DNA from: Klebsiella pneumoniae
Lineage (GTDB): Bacteria; Pseudomonadota; Gammaproteobacteria; Enterobacterales; Enterobacteriaceae
Length of the DNA stretch: 64,000 bases
NCBI RefSeq assembly: GCF_000742135.1
Contig: NZ_KN046818.1
Span: 4,345,447-4,409,446, forward strand
Direction: 5' to 3'
Shown: one piece after another, positions 35,448 through 48,177 of the stretch
How positions within the stretch are numbered: the first letter of the stretch is position 1
Layout: each line of letters begins with the position of its first letter
The notes under the pieces: model-generated
What the model saw: only the letters and a program-made list of their open reading frames with translations
The model's database searches: none
What the model was told of the DNA's origin: nothing
Made by a program: the position numbers and the translations under genes

Positions 35448-36809
35448 CTAGTTACCATGCGGATTTCTGGTTGTTTGACCAGTAAAGTTGCGCATCAGCA
35501 GGGCATACTGCAGGGGCAGGTCGTCCGGCACAGGCAACCAGACGGTATAGCCATCGCCCGGGGCCACCGGCATGGTTTCGCCTTTGCCATTCTCCATATG
35601 CTCAAGGGTGAAATTGACGTTACCCTGCGGGGTCATCAGCTCAAGGCTGTCGCCGACGCTGAACTTATTTTTGACCGCCACGGCCGCCAGCGGGCCGTTA
35701 CGCTCTCCGGTGAATTCGCCGACAAACTGCTGGCGCTCGGAGACGGAGTAGCCGTACTCGTAGTTCTGATAATCGTCATGGGTATGGCGGCGCAGGAAGC
35801 CTTCGGTGTACCCGCGGTGGGCCAGCCCCTCCAGGGTCTCCAGCAGGCTGGTATCGAACGGTTTGCCGGCGGCGGCATCGTCGATCGCCTTGCGGTAAAC
35901 CTGAGCGGTGCGCGCGCAGTAATAGAAGGATTTGGTGCGGCCTTCGATCTTCAGCGAGTGAACGCCCATCTGGGTCAGACGCTCAACGTGGGCGATAGCC
36001 CGCAGATCTTTCGAGTTCATGATGTAGGTGCCGTGTTCGTCCTCAAAGGCGGTCATGTACTCGCCCGGACGTTTGGCTTCCTCAATCATAAAGACTTTAT
36101 CGGTCGGCGCGCCGATGCCGAGGGTGGGCTCCACGGTCTGCACCGGGATCGGCTCATATTTGTGGACGATGTTGCCGACGTCGTCCTCTTTGCCTTCCGC
36201 CACGTTGTATTCCCAGCGGCAGGCGTTGGTGCAGGTCCCCTGGTTTGGGTCGCGCTTGTTGATATACCCGGAGAGCAGGCAGCGGCCGGAGTAGGCCATG
36301 CACAGCGCGCCGTGGACGAAAATCTCGATCTCCATCTCCGGCACCTGGCGGCGAATCTCTTCGATTTCATCCAGCGACAGTTCACGCGACAGGATCACGC
36401 GGGTCAGCCCCATCTGCTGCCAGAATTTGACCGTCGCCCAGTTGACGGCGTTGGCCTGCACTGAAAGATGGATCGGCATCTCCGGGAAGTGTTCCCGCAC
36501 CAGCATGATTAAACCCGGATCGGACATGATCAGCGCGTCCGGACCCATCTCCACCACCGGCTTCAGATCGCGAATAAACGTTTTCAGCTTGGCGTTATGC
36601 GGGGCGATGTTGACCACCACATAGAATTTTTTACCCAGCGCGTGGGCTTCATTGATGCCGAGCTGCAGATTTTCGTGATTGAATTCGTTGTTACGCACGC
36701 GCAGCGAGTAGCGAGGCTGACCGGCATAAACGGCATCGGCGCCATAGGCGAAAGCGTAACGCATATTCTTCAGCGTTCCCGCCGGGGAGAGGAGTTCTGG
36801 TTTAAACAT
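35448..36809 (-). CDS. trhP: TrhP (YegQ), tRNA uridine-34 hydroxylation protein, U32 family
   Basis: A 453-residue peptidase-U32-family protein, formerly YegQ. In E. coli it is needed, with prephenate-dependent steps, for 5-hydroxyuridine formation at the tRNA wobble position. The U32 signature is visible as EIFVHGALCMAYSGRCLLSGY near residue 162, and further cysteines in GTCTNACRWEY likely complete an iron-sulfur site. Length and sequence are nearly identical to E. coli YegQ. It is followed by cyaR on the same strand. Confidence 0.95.
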   Translation of the reverse strand: MFKPELLSPAGTLKNMRYAFAYGADAVYAGQPRYSLRVRNNEFNHENLQLGINEAHALGKKFYVVVNIAPHNAKLKTFIRDLKPVVEMGPDALIMSDPGLIMLVREHFPEMPIHLSVQANAVNWATVKFWQQMGLTRVILSRELSLDEIEEIRRQVPEMEIEIFVHGALCMAYSGRCLLSGYINKRDPNQGTCTNACRWEYNVAEGKEDDVGNIVHKYEPIPVQTVEPTLGIGAPTDKVFMIEEAKRPGEYMTAFEDEHGTYIMNSKDLRAIAHVERLTQMGVHSLKIEGRTKSFYYCARTAQVYRKAIDDAAAGKPFDTSLLETLEGLAHRGYTEGFLRRHTHDDYQNYEYGYSVSERQQFVGEFTGERNGPLAAVAVKNKFSVGDSLELMTPQGNVNFTLEHMENGKGETMPVAPGDGYTVWLPVPDDLPLQYALLMRNFTGQTTRNPHGN

Positions 36810-37127
36810 GGTGTTCTCGTTCTGATGACAGGTCAGATTCGCCGCACCTGGTGCGGCGAGTTGGGGAGTGTCCCCACATTAAGGGCGGGCATTGTAGCGC
36901 CGCGGCGAAGGGGAGTAAATATCAGATAGGTATCTTTCAGTATGGCTAATTTGTTTGCCATTTTGAACCTGGGCAGTGCTCACACTGACAGCGTTAATAA
37001 CGTCTGGTGGGATAGGCTCTAGGGAGTTCCCCGGGTTGCGGCGTAAACGCCTTACCCGGGCTACGGATTGCAGATGGCGGTGAACGTGTAGCCCGGCGAA
37101 GCGCAGCGCGAGCCGGGAAAAGGCTAA
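36810..37127. repeat. trhP-baeR intergenic region with two REP-like hairpins
   Basis: CCCGGGTT...ACCCGGG at 37030-37060 and GTAGCCCGGC...GAGCCGGG at 37088-37117 are two palindromic units in tail-to-head order, a typical BIME-like arrangement after the baeR stop. The remaining sequence (about 36810-37015) holds the trhP promoter; I see no gene in it. Confidence 0.6.
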
Positions 37128-37850
37128 CTACGACAGCCGGCAGGCGTCCGCTTCCCAGCGGTAGCCAACGCCATACACCGCGCGGATAAACGACTGCTCG
37201 GCGTCCAGCGCCTCCAGCTTGCGCCGCAGGTTCTTGATGTGGCTGTCGATGGTGCGATCGGTGACTACCCGATAATCGTCATACAGATGGTTGAGTAGCT
37301 GTTCGCGGGAGAACACTTTGCCCGGCTCCTGGGAGAGGGTTTTCAGCAGCCGGAACTCGGCGGGAGTGAGGTCCAGCAGCTTGTCGCGCCAGGAGGCCTG
37401 AAAACGACCTTCGTCGACAATCAGCGGGCTCTGGGCGTCCAGCGCCTGCAGATCGCGCTGCGGTTTGCAGCGGCGGAGGATGGTTTTTACCCGGGCGACC
37501 ACTTCCCGCGGGCTGTAGGGCTTGCAGATATAGTCGTCGGCGCCTATTTCCAGCCCCAGCAAACGGTCGATCTCTTCGATTTTCGCCGTCACCATCACCA
37601 CCGGAACATCGGAGAAGCGGCGAATTTCCCGGCACAGCGTCAGACCGTCGGTACCGGGCAGCATCAGATCCAGCAGGATCAGGGGCGGCGGCGTCTGGCG
37701 GACGTAGGGCAGGACCTTGTCGCCGTGGTTAATCAACGCAGGCGCATAGCCGGCGGCCTGCAGATAATCAATCAGCAGTTGGCCGAGCTTCGGTTCATCT
37801 TCCACGATAAGGATGCGTGGGGTGTTTTCATCTACAGGCAATTCAGTCAT
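37128..37850 (-). CDS. baeR: BaeR, envelope-stress response regulator
   Basis: A 240-residue OmpR/PhoB-type response regulator. The receiver domain has VEDEP near residue 17 and the phosphoacceptor in [13 protein letters not shown]. The winged-helix output domain covers about residues 140-235 ([26 protein letters not shown]). Nearly identical to E. coli BaeR, which activates mdtABCD and acrD under envelope stress from indole, flavonoids or metals. It overlaps baeS by four bases and is last in the operon. Confidence 0.97.
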   Translation of the reverse strand: MTELPVDENTPRILIVEDEPKLGQLLIDYLQAAGYAPALINHGDKVLPYVRQTPPPLILLDLMLPGTDGLTLCREIRRFSDVPVVMVTAKIEEIDRLLGLEIGADDYICKPYSPREVVARVKTILRRCKPQRDLQALDAQSPLIVDEGRFQASWRDKLLDLTPAEFRLLKTLSQEPGKVFSREQLLNHLYDDYRVVTDRTIDSHIKNLRRKLEALDAEQSFIRAVYGVGYRWEADACRLS

Positions 37851-39325
37851 ACGTCTCTCGGTAAATCATGTTCCAGAGGTAACTCAACTTTAATGCTAAC
37901 CCCGCCAAAAGGCGAATGGTCGGCACGCAGGGTGCCGCCGTGGGCCGCTACGATATTGAGGCAAATCGCCAGTCCGAGGCCGGAGCCGCCGCTGGCGCGG
38001 TTGCGCGATCCTTCCGCCCGGTAAAAGCGTTCGCACAGGCGGGCCAGCTGCTCATCGCTGACGCCGGGGGCGCTGTCGGCGAAGTCAATCACCAGCATCC
38101 GGCCGCTGCGGCGGGCGGTGATGTGCAGGCTGCCGCCGCTGTCGGTATAGCGCAGGCTGTTCTCCAGCAGATTGTTGAAGAGCTGCATCAGGCGGTCGCG
38201 GTCGCCGAAGATCATCGCCTGCTCCGGGAGCGACACCTGAATGCTTAGCTGCCGGCTGGCGAAGCGCTCGCGAAAAGCGCCCGCCGCCACTTCCAGCAGG
38301 GTGATGATATCCAGTGAGGTTTTCTGGTAGGCCAGCGCCCCCTCGTCGGACATCGACAGCTGATGGAGGTCGTCCACCAGCTTGGTGAGAGTAGCCACCT
38401 CGGCCTGCAGAGAGGGAATCGACTCGGGGGTAAAGCGCCGGACCCCATCCTGAATCGCCTCCAGCTCGCCGCGCAGCACGGCCAGCGGGGTACGCAGCTC
38501 ATGGGAGATATCGGCCATCAGATCGCGACGCATCTGCTGGTTGCGCTCCAGGGTGCTGGCGAGCTGGTTAAAATCCTGCGCCAGGCGGCCGAGCTCATCG
38601 CCGCCGGTCACCGTCACGCGGGTGGAAAAGTCGCCCGCCGCCAGCTTATGGGTGCCTTCCACCAGCCGCTTCACCGGCGCCAGCAGACCGCGGGCCAACG
38701 GGAAAGTGGCCAGCGCGGCAAGCAGGGTGGCAAGGGCGACAATCAGCCAGCTGGTGCGCTTTTGCTGCCGGTCGAAGTTAATGTCGGTATTGCGCGTCAG
38801 CCGCTCTACCGGCGAGGCGATCACTTTGCCCACCTCCGCGCCGTTGACCACGATGCTGCGCTGGGTACCATCCTCCGGGACGCGCTCTCGCGGCCCCACC
38901 AGCACGCGCCCCGACTGATCCACCACCCAGAACATGGTGCGCCAGCCGTGGGGCGGCATTTCCGGCCTCGGGCGCGGGCCGTCAGGGGGGCCATCCGGCG
39001 GCGGCCCGTCCGGGGCGGCGTCCGGCTTCATGGCGTGCCCCGGCGGCGAGCGGTCGTCATTATCCCGTTCGAAGGTGCGCAGCAGCTGGAAGATAAAGCG
39101 GTCATTGTTGCGCAGAAACGCCCAGCTGCCATGCTGGGCATACTGCTCGCTCAGCGCGTCGCTGAGCATGGTTAAGCGCTGCTCATTGCCGCGCTTGATA
39201 TAGTCGATAAACCCGCGTTCAAAACTGATACGCACCGCCCAGTGCATGCTGATCAGCAGCACGATGCAGGTGGCGAATATAGCGAGGAAAAGCTTGCCGG
39301 TAATACCCGGGCGCCAAAATTTCAC
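37847..39325 (-). CDS. baeS: BaeS, envelope-stress sensor histidine kinase
   Basis: A 492-residue sensor kinase. It has one N-terminal membrane helix, a periplasmic sensor, a second helix near residue 190, HAMP, the H-box [12 protein letters not shown], and an ATPase domain with [13 protein letters not shown]. It is about 25 residues longer than E. coli BaeS. The extra length is a proline/glycine/aspartate-rich insert in the periplasmic domain (about residues 91-127) just before [14 protein letters not shown]. The start codon is GTG and overlaps the mdtD stop in a GTGA arrangement. Confidence 0.96.
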   Translation of the reverse strand: MKFWRPGITGKLFLAIFATCIVLLISMHWAVRISFERGFIDYIKRGNEQRLTMLSDALSEQYAQHGSWAFLRNNDRFIFQLLRTFERDNDDRSPPGHAMKPDAAPDGPPPDGPPDGPRPRPEMPPHGWRTMFWVVDQSGRVLVGPRERVPEDGTQRSIVVNGAEVGKVIASPVERLTRNTDINFDRQQKRTSWLIVALATLLAALATFPLARGLLAPVKRLVEGTHKLAAGDFSTRVTVTGGDELGRLAQDFNQLASTLERNQQMRRDLMADISHELRTPLAVLRGELEAIQDGVRRFTPESIPSLQAEVATLTKLVDDLHQLSMSDEGALAYQKTSLDIITLLEVAAGAFRERFASRQLSIQVSLPEQAMIFGDRDRLMQLFNNLLENSLRYTDSGGSLHITARRSGRMLVIDFADSAPGVSDEQLARLCERFYRAEGSRNRASGGSGLGLAICLNIVAAHGGTLRADHSPFGGVSIKVELPLEHDLPRDV

Positions 39326-40737
39326 GATCCACTCCTGTTGCGTCGACGGAGGACGGTATTGCTGCCGACGTCATCCGGTACCCGGGAAAAGATGAGCGCC
39401 GGCAGGGCGATGATCGCCGCCATGCTCAGATAGGTGTAGAGAAAGACCTGATGGGTGCTGGCGGCGTCGAGGCTCATATGCTGCTGGCCATACAGCCCCA
39501 GCAGCAGCCCGGCGATGGTCACGCCGATACTCATCGACAGCTGCATCACCATCGACAGCAGGCTGTTGCCGCTGCTGGCCAGATCGTCCGGGAGATCTTT
39601 CAGCGTCAGGGTATTCATCGAGGAGAAGCGGCTGGCGTTGATCATCCCCTGCAGAAACAGGACCAGCGGCAGCACGTAATACCAGCCGGCCAGGGCGCTA
39701 AACATAAACAGCAGGCTGACCGCCGCCAGGCCCAGGGTGCTGGCGACAAGCACCCGACGGTAGCCAAAGCGGTTGACCACTTGGACCACGATCCGCTTCA
39801 TGCCCATGCTGCCGAGCACCATCGGGATCATCATCAGCCCGGCGTGAAAGGGGGAGAAGCCGAGGCCGATCTGCAGAAACACCGGGGTCATAAACGGCAG
39901 CATGCCGCTGCCGATGCGTCCCGCGAAGCTGCCGCCGAGGCCGAGAGAGAAGGTGCGGTTGCGAAACAGGTTAAGGCTAAACAACGCCCGGGCGTTACCG
40001 CGGGCGTGCCACAGGTAGAGCAGCAGGGCGCAGAGGCCGACGGCCACCAGCCCCGCCAGCCAGGCAGGGGAAATGCCGAGCCCTTTCTGGCCGTCGAGCG
40101 CCAGGGTCAGGGTCGCCATTCCGGCGGCCAGCAGCAGAAAGCCAGAGAGATCGAAGCGCCGGGTCTGCATGGTGTAGTTGGGCATCAGACAGAGGGTGGC
40201 GATCGCGCCGACGATCCCCACCGGGATATTGATGAGGAAGATCCAGTGCCAGGAGGCGTACTCCACCAGCACCCCGCCCAGCGCCGGGCCGAGCAGCGGG
40301 CCGACCTGGCCCGGCAGGGTGACGAAGGTCATCGCCGCCATATACTGATCGCGCGGGACGATCTTCATCACCGTCAGGCGGCCGACCGGCACCATCATCG
40401 CGCCGCCGACCCCCTGCAGCACCCGCGCCATCACCAGCTGGTCGAGGGTGCTGGCCTGGGCGCAAAACAGCGATCCGGCGGTAAACAGCACGATGGCGGT
40501 GAAGAAGATATTGCGCACCCCGACCCGGTCGGCCAGCCAGCCGCTGGCCGGCAGCATCACCGCCACCGTTAACACATAGGAGACGATAATCATATGCATA
40601 TGCAGCGGACTCTCCCCGAGGCTTTTGGCCATCGAGGGGAGGGCGGTGTTAACGATGGTGGTATCCAGCGACTGCATAAAGAAGCCGAACGCCACTATCC
40701 ATAGCTGCCAGCGCACGCTGGCCGGGAGGTCTGTCAT
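39322..40737 (-). CDS. mdtD: MdtD, MFS transporter of the mdtABCD operon
   Basis: A 471-residue DHA2-type major facilitator with about 14 helices. Motif A-like [13 protein letters not shown] follows helix 2, and the [10 protein letters not shown] motif C region is present. In E. coli MdtD (YegB) is not needed for MdtABC drug resistance and has been linked to iron-citrate or other export. It starts just after the mdtC stop and overlaps baeS by four bases. Confidence 0.95.
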   Translation of the reverse strand: MTDLPASVRWQLWIVAFGFFMQSLDTTIVNTALPSMAKSLGESPLHMHMIIVSYVLTVAVMLPASGWLADRVGVRNIFFTAIVLFTAGSLFCAQASTLDQLVMARVLQGVGGAMMVPVGRLTVMKIVPRDQYMAAMTFVTLPGQVGPLLGPALGGVLVEYASWHWIFLINIPVGIVGAIATLCLMPNYTMQTRRFDLSGFLLLAAGMATLTLALDGQKGLGISPAWLAGLVAVGLCALLLYLWHARGNARALFSLNLFRNRTFSLGLGGSFAGRIGSGMLPFMTPVFLQIGLGFSPFHAGLMMIPMVLGSMGMKRIVVQVVNRFGYRRVLVASTLGLAAVSLLFMFSALAGWYYVLPLVLFLQGMINASRFSSMNTLTLKDLPDDLASSGNSLLSMVMQLSMSIGVTIAGLLLGLYGQQHMSLDAASTHQVFLYTYLSMAAIIALPALIFSRVPDDVGSNTVLRRRNRSGS

Positions 40738-40738
40738 G

Positions 40739-43700
40739 TTATTCGCTTACCGGTTGAGAGGAGTTACGCGAAAAACGCAGCCGCAGACGGTCAAAGAAAA
40801 GATAGACCACCGGCGTGGTGTAGAGCGTTAACAGCTGGCTCATCACCAGACCGCCGACGATGGTGATCCCCAGAGGCTGGCGCAGCTCAGAGCCATCGCC
40901 CCCGGAGAGCACCAGCGGCAGGGCGCCGAACAACGCGGCGAGGGTGGTCATCATAATCGGCCGGAAACGCAGCAGGCAGGCCTGGAAAATCGCCTCTTCC
41001 GGCGTCAGGTTGCCGTTACGCTGCGCCTCCAGGGCAAAATCAACCATCATGATGGCGTTTTTCTTAACGATGCCAATTAATAACATAATCCCAATCAGGG
41101 CGATTAGGCTGAACGGGGCATCGAAGATCTCCAGCGCCAGCAGAGCGCCCACCCCGGCGGAGGGCAGCGTCGAGAGGATGGTCAACGGATGCACATAGCT
41201 CTCATATAGCACCCCCAGCACGATATAGACCGTGGCGATAGCCGCGAGGATCAGGATCACCTGCGCGTTCATGGTCTGCTGGAACACCTGAGCGGTACCG
41301 GCAAAGGAGCCGCGCACGCTCGACGGCACCCCGAGCTGGGTCATCGCGCGGTCAATGGCCTCGCTGGCTTCCGACAGCGAGCGGCCGGTGGGCAGGTTAA
41401 AGGAGATAGTGGATGCCGCCGACAGCCCCTGGTGGTTCACCGACAGCGGGGCATTGGCCGGCTGCCATTTGGCGAAGTAGGCCAGCGGGATCGGCTTGCC
41501 GTCGCTGTTAATGACGAACATCTTATCCAGGGCGCTGACGTCCTGGGTGTAGGCCGGATCCACCTCCATCACCACCTTATACTGGTTGAGCGGCTGGTAG
41601 ATGGTAGAGATCTGCCGCTGGCCAAAGGCGTTGTTCAGCAGGTTGTTGGCGTCCTGGACGCTGATGCCGAGGCGCGACATGGTATCCCGGTCATAGACCA
41701 GGTCCATTTCGGCGCCATTGTCCTGCTGATCCGAGTTGACGTCCGCCAGCTCCGGCAGCGCCGCCAGCGCTTTGCGGATCTTCGGCTCCCACTCGCGCAG
41801 CGCCGACAGGTCGTCGGACAGCAGGGTGTACTGATAGCTGGCGTTCGACTGCCGGCCGCCGACGCGGATATCCTGCACCGCCATCAGGAACAGGTTGGCC
41901 CCGGGCTCGTTGGCCAGCTTTTTGCGCAGCCGGTCGATCACCTGCTGCGCCGTCTCGTGGCGCTGGTCGCGCGGCTTGAGGGTGATAAACATCATCCCGC
42001 TGTTGACCCGCGAGCCGCCGGTAAAGCCGGTGACGTTATCCACCGCCGGATCTTCGCGAATGATCTTCATAAAGTCCTGCAGCTTGCCGCGCATCGCCTG
42101 GAAGGAGATGCTCTGGTCGGCCTGAATGCCGCCCATCAGCACCCCGGTGTCCTGCTCCGGGAAGAAGGTTTTCGGGATCGAAATGTAGAGCCAGACGCTG
42201 AGGGCGATGGTGCCCAGCACCACCAGGCCGGTCAGGCGGCTATGCTTCAGCACCCATTTTAACGATTTACCATAGCCGCCCTGCACGGCCACCAGCAGGC
42301 GGCCAAAGCCGCGGTTGCGCGTCGGCTGGTGGGGCTTGCCGCTTTTCAGCAGCCAGCCGCACATCATCGGCGTCAGGGTGAGGGAGACCGCCAGCGAGAT
42401 GCCGATCGCCACCGACAGGGTGACGGCGAACTCGCGCAGCAGGCGACCGGGCAGGCCGCCCATCAGCAGCAGCGGCAGGAACACCGCCACCAGCGACAGG
42501 CTCATCGACAGCACGGTAAAGCCGACCTCGCGGCTCCCCTGCAGCGCCGCCTGCAGCGGTTTCATCCCCGCCTCCAGATGGCGGGAGATATTCTCCAGCA
42601 CCACGATAGCGTCATCCACCACGAAGCCGGTGGCGATGGTCAGGGCCATCAGCGACAGGTTATTGAGGCTGAAGCCGCACAAATACATCGCGGCGAAGGT
42701 GCCGATTAAGGATACCGGGACGGCGACGGCCGGGATCAGCGTGGCGCGCCCCGAGCGCAGGAACAGGAACACCACGAGGATCACCAGCGCCACCGAAATC
42801 ACCAGCGTCTGCTCCACCTCCTCCAGCGAGGCGCGGATGGTCGGCGAGCGGTCCTGGGCGATCTGCAGGTCGATAGCCGTCGGAATGGTCTGCTGCAGCT
42901 CCGGCAGGCGGGCGCGGATGCTGTCCACCGTCTGGATAATATTGGCTTCCGGCAGTTTGCGGATCATCAGCAGGATCGCCGGTTTGGCGTTGGTCATCCC
43001 GGCGTTGCGTACGTCCTGCACCGAATCCGAGACGGTGGCGACATCTCCCAGCCGCACCGCGGCGCCATTTTGATAGTGGACGATCAGCGGCTGATAGTCG
43101 GCGGCGGTCTTCAGCTCATCGTTGGTCTGCACCTGCCAGCGGTGCGCGCTGTCCTCCAGCGCCCCCTGCGGTTTGCGCACGTTGGCGTCGCTGATGGCGG
43201 TGCGCACCGCGTCCAGCGACACGCCCTGGTTGAACAGCGCCTGCGGGTTGAGGTCGACGCGCACCGCCGGCAGGGAGCTGCCGCCGACGTCGACATCGCC
43301 CACGCCGTCGATCTGCGCGATGGTCTGCGCCAGCTGGGTGGAGGCGAAATCATACAGCTCACCCTGGGAGTAGGTGTCCGAGGTCAGCGTCAGGATCATG
43401 ATCGGCGCATCTGACGGATTGGCTTTGCGATAGGTCGGCCGGCTGGGCATTCCGCTCGGCAGCAGGCTTTGCGCGGCGTTGATCGCCGCTTGAACGTCGC
43501 GCGCCGCGCCGTTGATATCGCGGTCGAAGTTAAACTCAAGAATGATGCGCGTACTGCCCAGCGAGCTGGAGGAGGTCATCTCATTGACCCCGGCAATCCG
43601 CCCCAGGGAGCGCTCCAGCGGGGTGGCCACCGACGAGGCCATGGTCTCCGGCGAGGCTCCCGGCAGCGAGGCGCTAACCATGATCACCGGGAAGTCCACC

Positions 43701-43816
43701 TGCGGCAGCGGGGCTACCGGCAGCAGCCGGAAGCCGAGAATGCCGCACAGGGTGATGGCCAGCGAGATGAGGATCGTCGCCACCGGGCGGTAAATGAAGA
43801 GGGCGAAAAACTTCAC
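40739..43816 (-). CDS. mdtC: MdtC, RND multidrug efflux pump subunit
   Basis: A 1025-residue RND inner-membrane pump. It has two repeats of six helices with large periplasmic loops after helices 1 and 7, the N-terminal [19 protein letters not shown], helix-4 residues [17 protein letters not shown] that relay protons, and a second-half [15 protein letters not shown]. MdtB and MdtC form a 2:1 heterotrimer exporting bile salts and novobiocin through MdtA and TolC. The start codon is GTG two bases after the mdtB stop. Confidence 0.97.
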   Translation of the reverse strand: MKFFALFIYRPVATILISLAITLCGILGFRLLPVAPLPQVDFPVIMVSASLPGASPETMASSVATPLERSLGRIAGVNEMTSSSSLGSTRIILEFNFDRDINGAARDVQAAINAAQSLLPSGMPSRPTYRKANPSDAPIMILTLTSDTYSQGELYDFASTQLAQTIAQIDGVGDVDVGGSSLPAVRVDLNPQALFNQGVSLDAVRTAISDANVRKPQGALEDSAHRWQVQTNDELKTAADYQPLIVHYQNGAAVRLGDVATVSDSVQDVRNAGMTNAKPAILLMIRKLPEANIIQTVDSIRARLPELQQTIPTAIDLQIAQDRSPTIRASLEEVEQTLVISVALVILVVFLFLRSGRATLIPAVAVPVSLIGTFAAMYLCGFSLNNLSLMALTIATGFVVDDAIVVLENISRHLEAGMKPLQAALQGSREVGFTVLSMSLSLVAVFLPLLLMGGLPGRLLREFAVTLSVAIGISLAVSLTLTPMMCGWLLKSGKPHQPTRNRGFGRLLVAVQGGYGKSLKWVLKHSRLTGLVVLGTIALSVWLYISIPKTFFPEQDTGVLMGGIQADQSISFQAMRGKLQDFMKIIREDPAVDNVTGFTGGSRVNSGMMFITLKPRDQRHETAQQVIDRLRKKLANEPGANLFLMAVQDIRVGGRQSNASYQYTLLSDDLSALREWEPKIRKALAALPELADVNSDQQDNGAEMDLVYDRDTMSRLGISVQDANNLLNNAFGQRQISTIYQPLNQYKVVMEVDPAYTQDVSALDKMFVINSDGKPIPLAYFAKWQPANAPLSVNHQGLSAASTISFNLPTGRSLSEASEAIDRAMTQLGVPSSVRGSFAGTAQVFQQTMNAQVILILAAIATVYIVLGVLYESYVHPLTILSTLPSAGVGALLALEIFDAPFSLIALIGIMLLIGIVKKNAIMMVDFALEAQRNGNLTPEEAIFQACLLRFRPIMMTTLAALFGALPLVLSGGDGSELRQPLGITIVGGLVMSQLLTLYTTPVVYLFFDRLRLRFSRNSSQPVSE

Positions 43817-46800
43817 TTACGCCTCCTCTTCCTGACGCGGGAAGCGGCGCTTCAGGTGCAGCGACAGGCGGTCGAACAGCAGATAGATCACCGGGGTGGT
43901 GAACAGGGTCAGCACCTGGCTGAGCATCAGACCGCCGACCATGCCGATCCCCAGCGGACGCCGCAGCTCGGCGCCAACGCCGGTGCTCAGCATCAGCGGC
44001 AGGGCGCCGAGCAGGGCGGCGAGGGTAGTCATCAGGATCGGCCGAAAACGCAGCAGACAGGCCTGGTAGATCGCTTCCCGCGGCGGCATGCCCTGCTCGC
44101 GCTCAGCGGCCAGCGCGAAGTCGATCATCATGATGGCGTTCTTCTTCACGATGCCGATCAGCAGAATGATGCCGATGATGGCGATCACGTCCAGCTCGCT
44201 GCCCGCCAGCCACAGCGCCAGCAGCGCCCCGACCCCGGCGGTGGGCAGGGTGGAGAGAATCGTGATCGGGTGGATAAAGCTCTCGTACAGCACCCCCAGC
44301 ACGATATACATCGCCACCACCGCGGCGACCACCAACCAGACGGTGCTGCCGAGCGCCGACTGGAAGGCCAGCGAGCTGCCCTGGAACTGGGTGCGAATAT
44401 CGGTCGGAAAATCCAGCGACTGTTCGGCGGCGAGGATCGCCTCCACCGCTTCGCCCAGCGAGTAGTTGTCCGGGACGTTAAACGAGATGGTGGTCACCGG
44501 GAACTGATCGAGGTGGTTCACCGACAGCGGGGTAAAGCGCTGCTCCACCGTGGCGATGGCGGTCAACGGCACGATGCCGCCGTCGCTGCTGGTGAGACGG
44601 ATATTCTCCAGCGCCGCCAGGCCCGGCGTCGCCTCGGTATCCTGCTCGAGCACCACGCGATACTGATTCGCCTGAGTGTAAATAGTGGAGATCAGCCGCT
44701 GGCCGAAGGCGTTGTACAGCGCATTATCGACATCGGCCATTGAGATACCGAGGCGGCTGGCGCTGTCGCGATCCACCTTGATATAGGCGGCCAGGCCTTT
44801 GTCCTGCCAGTCGCTGCTGACGTCGGCCAGCTGCGGCTGGGCCTGCAGGCGGCTGAGCAGCGGCGGCACCCAGGTGCTCAGCGCCTCGAGGGAGTTTGCC
44901 TGCAGGGTGAACTGATACTGGGTGCGGCTCACCGTGGTGTCGATGGTCAGGTCCTGGGTCGGCTGCAGGTAGAGCGCCACGCCGGGGACGCCGTCCACCG
45001 CCTGCTGCAGGCGGCTAATCACCGTCTGGACGCGGTCGTCGCGTTCGTCCAGCGGCTTGAGGTTGATCTGCAGGCGGGCGCTGTTCAGCGCCGGGTTGGT
45101 GCCGTCGACGCCGACGAAGGAGGTCAGACTCTCCACCGCCGGATCCTTAAGGATAATGCTGGCCACCTGCCGCTGGCGCTCGGCCATGCTGGCGAAGGAG
45201 ACCGACTGCGGCGCCTGGAGGGTACCCTGGATAATGCCGTTATCCTGGATCGGGAAAAAGCCTTTCGGGATAAAGACCCACAGGATAATCGACAGCGCCA
45301 GGGTGCTCAGGGCGACGCCGAGCGTCAGCCACGGATGATTCAGCACCCGGCTCAGCCAGCGGCCGTAGACGGCGATCACCCGTTCGAAGAAACGCTCGCT
45401 GGCTCGCGAGAATCGGTTCTGCTTACGCAGCGATTCGTGGCTTAGCATACGGGCGCACATCATCGGCGTCAGGGTCAGGGAGACCACCGCCGAGATAAGA
45501 ATAGCGACGGCAAGGGTGACGGCGAATTCGCGGAACAGGCGGCCGACGATATCGCCCATAAACAGCAGCGGGATTAGCACCGCGATCAGCGAGAAGGTGA
45601 GGGAGATGATGGTGAAGCCGATCTCCCCCGCGCCCTTCAGCGCGGCGGCCAGCGGCTTCTCGCCTTTTTCGATATAGCGCGAGATGTTCTCGATCACCAC
45701 GATGGCGTCATCCACCACGAAGCCGGTGGCGATGGTCAGGGCCATCAGCGTCAGGTTATTGATCGAAAAGTCGAGGAACACCATCACCGCGAAAGTGCCC
45801 ACCAGCGACAGCGGCACCGCGACGCCGGGAATAATGGTCGCCGGCACGTTGCGCAGGAACAGATAGATGATCATCACCACCAGGGCGATGGCCAGCATCA
45901 GCTCAAACTGGGTGTCGCGCACCGAGGCGCGGATGTTGGTGGTCCGGTCGGAGAGGACCTGCACCTTCACCGATTTCGGCAGGCTCTCGGTGAGCTGCGG
46001 CAGCATCTGGCGAATGCTGTCGGCGGTGTCGATGATGTTGGCCCCCGGCTGGCGCTGGACGTTCATCACAATGGCCCGCTGCTGGTTGGCCCACGCCCCG
46101 AGCCAGCTGTTTTCGGCCCCTTGTTCGACGCTGGCGACATCGCCGAGCCGGATCGGCGCCCCGTTCTGATAAGCGATAATCAGCCGGCGATAATCCTCAG
46201 CGGACTGCATCTGATCGTTAGCGGAAAGCGTCACCGCGCGGGCCGGACCGTCGAGGCTGCCTTTCGCGGAGTTAACGTTGGCGCTGGTGATAGCGGTGCG
46301 CACGGTTTCGCTGGTCAGGCCGAGGGCGGCGATGGCCTGGGCGTTAAGCTTCACCCGCACCGCCGGGCGCTGGCCGCCGGCGAGGGTCACCAGACCGACG
46401 CCGGAAACCTGGGAGATCTTCTGCGCCACCCGGGTCTCCACCATATCCTCAACCTGGGTCATCGGGATGGCGGAGGAGGTGACGGCGAGAGTCATGATCG
46501 GCGGATCCGCCGGGTTCACCTTGCTGTAGACCGGCGGGTTGGGCAGATCGCTCGGCAGCAGGTTGGTGGCGGCGTTAATGGCCGCCTGCACTTCCTGCTC
46601 GGCGACGTCCAGCGGCAGGGTCAGCTGGAACTGCAGCGTGACTACCGAGGCGCCGCCGGAGCTTTGCGACGACATCTGCTTAAGGCCGGACATCTGGCCG
46701 AACTGGCGCTCCAGCGGGGCGGTGATGGCGGAGGTCACCACGTCCGGGCTGGCGCCCGGATAGAGGGTGACTACCTGAATGGTCGGGTAATCGACCTCCG

Positions 46801-46939
46801 GCAGGGCGGAGACCGGCAGAAAGCGGTAGCCGATGATCCCGGCCAGCAGGATCGCCACCATCAGCAGAGTGGTGGCCACCGGACGCATAATAAACAGCCG
46901 GGACGGGCCGCCGGTGCGGCCTGGGGGTAACACCTGCAT
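43817..46939 (-). CDS. mdtB: MdtB, RND multidrug efflux pump subunit
   Basis: A 1040-residue RND pump homologous to MdtC over its whole length. It shows [21 protein letters not shown], the proton-relay helix [19 protein letters not shown], and [15 protein letters not shown]. It overlaps the mdtA stop by one base (TGATG). Together with MdtC it forms the heterotrimeric pump; the order A-B-C-D-S-R matches E. coli. Confidence 0.97.
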   Translation of the reverse strand: MQVLPPGRTGGPSRLFIMRPVATTLLMVAILLAGIIGYRFLPVSALPEVDYPTIQVVTLYPGASPDVVTSAITAPLERQFGQMSGLKQMSSQSSGGASVVTLQFQLTLPLDVAEQEVQAAINAATNLLPSDLPNPPVYSKVNPADPPIMTLAVTSSAIPMTQVEDMVETRVAQKISQVSGVGLVTLAGGQRPAVRVKLNAQAIAALGLTSETVRTAITSANVNSAKGSLDGPARAVTLSANDQMQSAEDYRRLIIAYQNGAPIRLGDVASVEQGAENSWLGAWANQQRAIVMNVQRQPGANIIDTADSIRQMLPQLTESLPKSVKVQVLSDRTTNIRASVRDTQFELMLAIALVVMIIYLFLRNVPATIIPGVAVPLSLVGTFAVMVFLDFSINNLTLMALTIATGFVVDDAIVVIENISRYIEKGEKPLAAALKGAGEIGFTIISLTFSLIAVLIPLLFMGDIVGRLFREFAVTLAVAILISAVVSLTLTPMMCARMLSHESLRKQNRFSRASERFFERVIAVYGRWLSRVLNHPWLTLGVALSTLALSIILWVFIPKGFFPIQDNGIIQGTLQAPQSVSFASMAERQRQVASIILKDPAVESLTSFVGVDGTNPALNSARLQINLKPLDERDDRVQTVISRLQQAVDGVPGVALYLQPTQDLTIDTTVSRTQYQFTLQANSLEALSTWVPPLLSRLQAQPQLADVSSDWQDKGLAAYIKVDRDSASRLGISMADVDNALYNAFGQRLISTIYTQANQYRVVLEQDTEATPGLAALENIRLTSSDGGIVPLTAIATVEQRFTPLSVNHLDQFPVTTISFNVPDNYSLGEAVEAILAAEQSLDFPTDIRTQFQGSSLAFQSALGSTVWLVVAAVVAMYIVLGVLYESFIHPITILSTLPTAGVGALLALWLAGSELDVIAIIGIILLIGIVKKNAIMMIDFALAAEREQGMPPREAIYQACLLRFRPILMTTLAALLGALPLMLSTGVGAELRRPLGIGMVGGLMLSQVLTLFTTPVIYLLFDRLSLHLKRRFPRQEEEA

Positions 46940-48177
46940 CAGGAACGCGCTCCGTGTTTACCGCTCTGGCGCGGGGCGGGCTGCGCCTGCTCGCCGCTGC
47001 TGGCGGTGACAACTTCCACCTTCGCCCCCTCGGTCAGGCGGTCAATCCCGTCGGTGACCACGCGATCTCCGGCGGAAAGCCCGGCGCTGATGACTACTTT
47101 CTGGCTGTCCTGGATGCCGGGCGTCACGCTGTGTTTGCTAACCTTATTCTCATCGTTCAGCACCCATACGAAATGCCCTTCGTTGCCCATCTGCAGCGCG
47201 GCGGCAGGGATCACCACCGCGTTCTGCTGGGTGTCCACCAGCAGGCGGGCGTTAACGAACTGATTGGGGAACAGCGCGTCGTCCAGATTGCTAAAGCGCG
47301 CCTTCAGCTTGATGGTCCCGGTGGTGGCATCGATCTGGTTGTCGAGGCTCAGCAGCTCGCCGACGCTGATTTTCTGCTTATTGGTGCGATCCCAGGCTTC
47401 GACGCTGAGCGCTTTGCCCGCTTTCTGCGCCTGCACCACCGTGGCGATGCTGCTTTCCGGCAGGGTAAAGACCACGTCGATCGGGTGCGTCTGGGTAAGG
47501 ACCACGATCCCGGTGGTATCCCCGCTGGAGATCTGGTTGCCGATATCGACCTGCTTTAAGCCGACGCGGCCGTCAATTGGCGCGGTAATGCGGGTCCAGT
47601 CGAGCTGCAGCTGGGCGCTGGCGACGGCCGCTTCATCAGCTTTCACCGTGCCGGCGGATTCCACCACCAGCGACTGCTGAGTGTCGAGCTCCTGGCGGGA
47701 GACGAGGTTGGTCTTCACCAGCTGCTGGTAACGAACGAGATCGCGGCGGGCGTTGGCGAGGGTGGCCTGATCTTTCGCCAGCTGACCCTGCGCCTGGGCG
47801 AGGGCGACTTTAAACTGGCTGGGGTCGATCTGCGCCAGCAGGTCGCCGGCTTTGACCTGCTGACCCTCCTGGAAGTGAAGGCTCAGCAGTTGGCCGTCGA
47901 CCCGGCTGCGGACGGTGACGGTATTGGCCGCCGTTACCGTACCCAGCCCGGTGAGATAGCGCGGGACCGCTTCTTCGGTGGCGGTGGCCGCCTGCACCGG
48001 CGCCAGCGCGGCGCCAAAGCGGCCATGGCGTGCGCCGCCCGGCCCCTGCGGGCCCTGCCCGGCGGCGGGAGCCCCGCTGCCGCTCGTCCCGCGATCGTGC
48101 CAGAACCAGTAGGCGGCCCCGGCGATAATCACTACCGCCAGCGCGGCGCCCCAACGACGTATGTTACTGCCTTTCAT
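46939..48177 (-). CDS. mdtA: MdtA, periplasmic adaptor of the MdtABC pump
   Basis: A 412-residue membrane-fusion protein. An N-terminal membrane anchor ([18 protein letters not shown]) is followed by a glycine/proline-rich stretch, a lipoyl-like half ([26 protein letters not shown]), an alpha-hairpin, the second lipoyl half ([18 protein letters not shown]) and a beta-barrel domain. It links MdtBC to TolC. First gene of the operon; a BaeR-activated promoter is expected upstream. Confidence 0.96.
   Translation of the reverse strand: MKGSNIRRWGAALAVVIIAGAAYWFWHDRGTSGSGAPAAGQGPQGPGGARHGRFGAALAPVQAATATEEAVPRYLTGLGTVTAANTVTVRSRVDGQLLSLHFQEGQQVKAGDLLAQIDPSQFKVALAQAQGQLAKDQATLANARRDLVRYQQLVKTNLVSRQELDTQQSLVVESAGTVKADEAAVASAQLQLDWTRITAPIDGRVGLKQVDIGNQISSGDTTGIVVLTQTHPIDVVFTLPESSIATVVQAQKAGKALSVEAWDRTNKQKISVGELLSLDNQIDATTGTIKLKARFSNLDDALFPNQFVNARLLVDTQQNAVVIPAAALQMGNEGHFVWVLNDENKVSKHSVTPGIQDSQKVVISAGLSAGDRVVTDGIDRLTEGAKVEVVTASSGEQAQPAPRQSGKHGARS

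Noticed and set aside
39451..40572. Long plus-strand open frames opposite mdtD, mdtC and mdtB
   Set aside because: They are antisense to conserved pump genes, rich in His/Gln/Arg as expected of mirror frames, with no family similarity.
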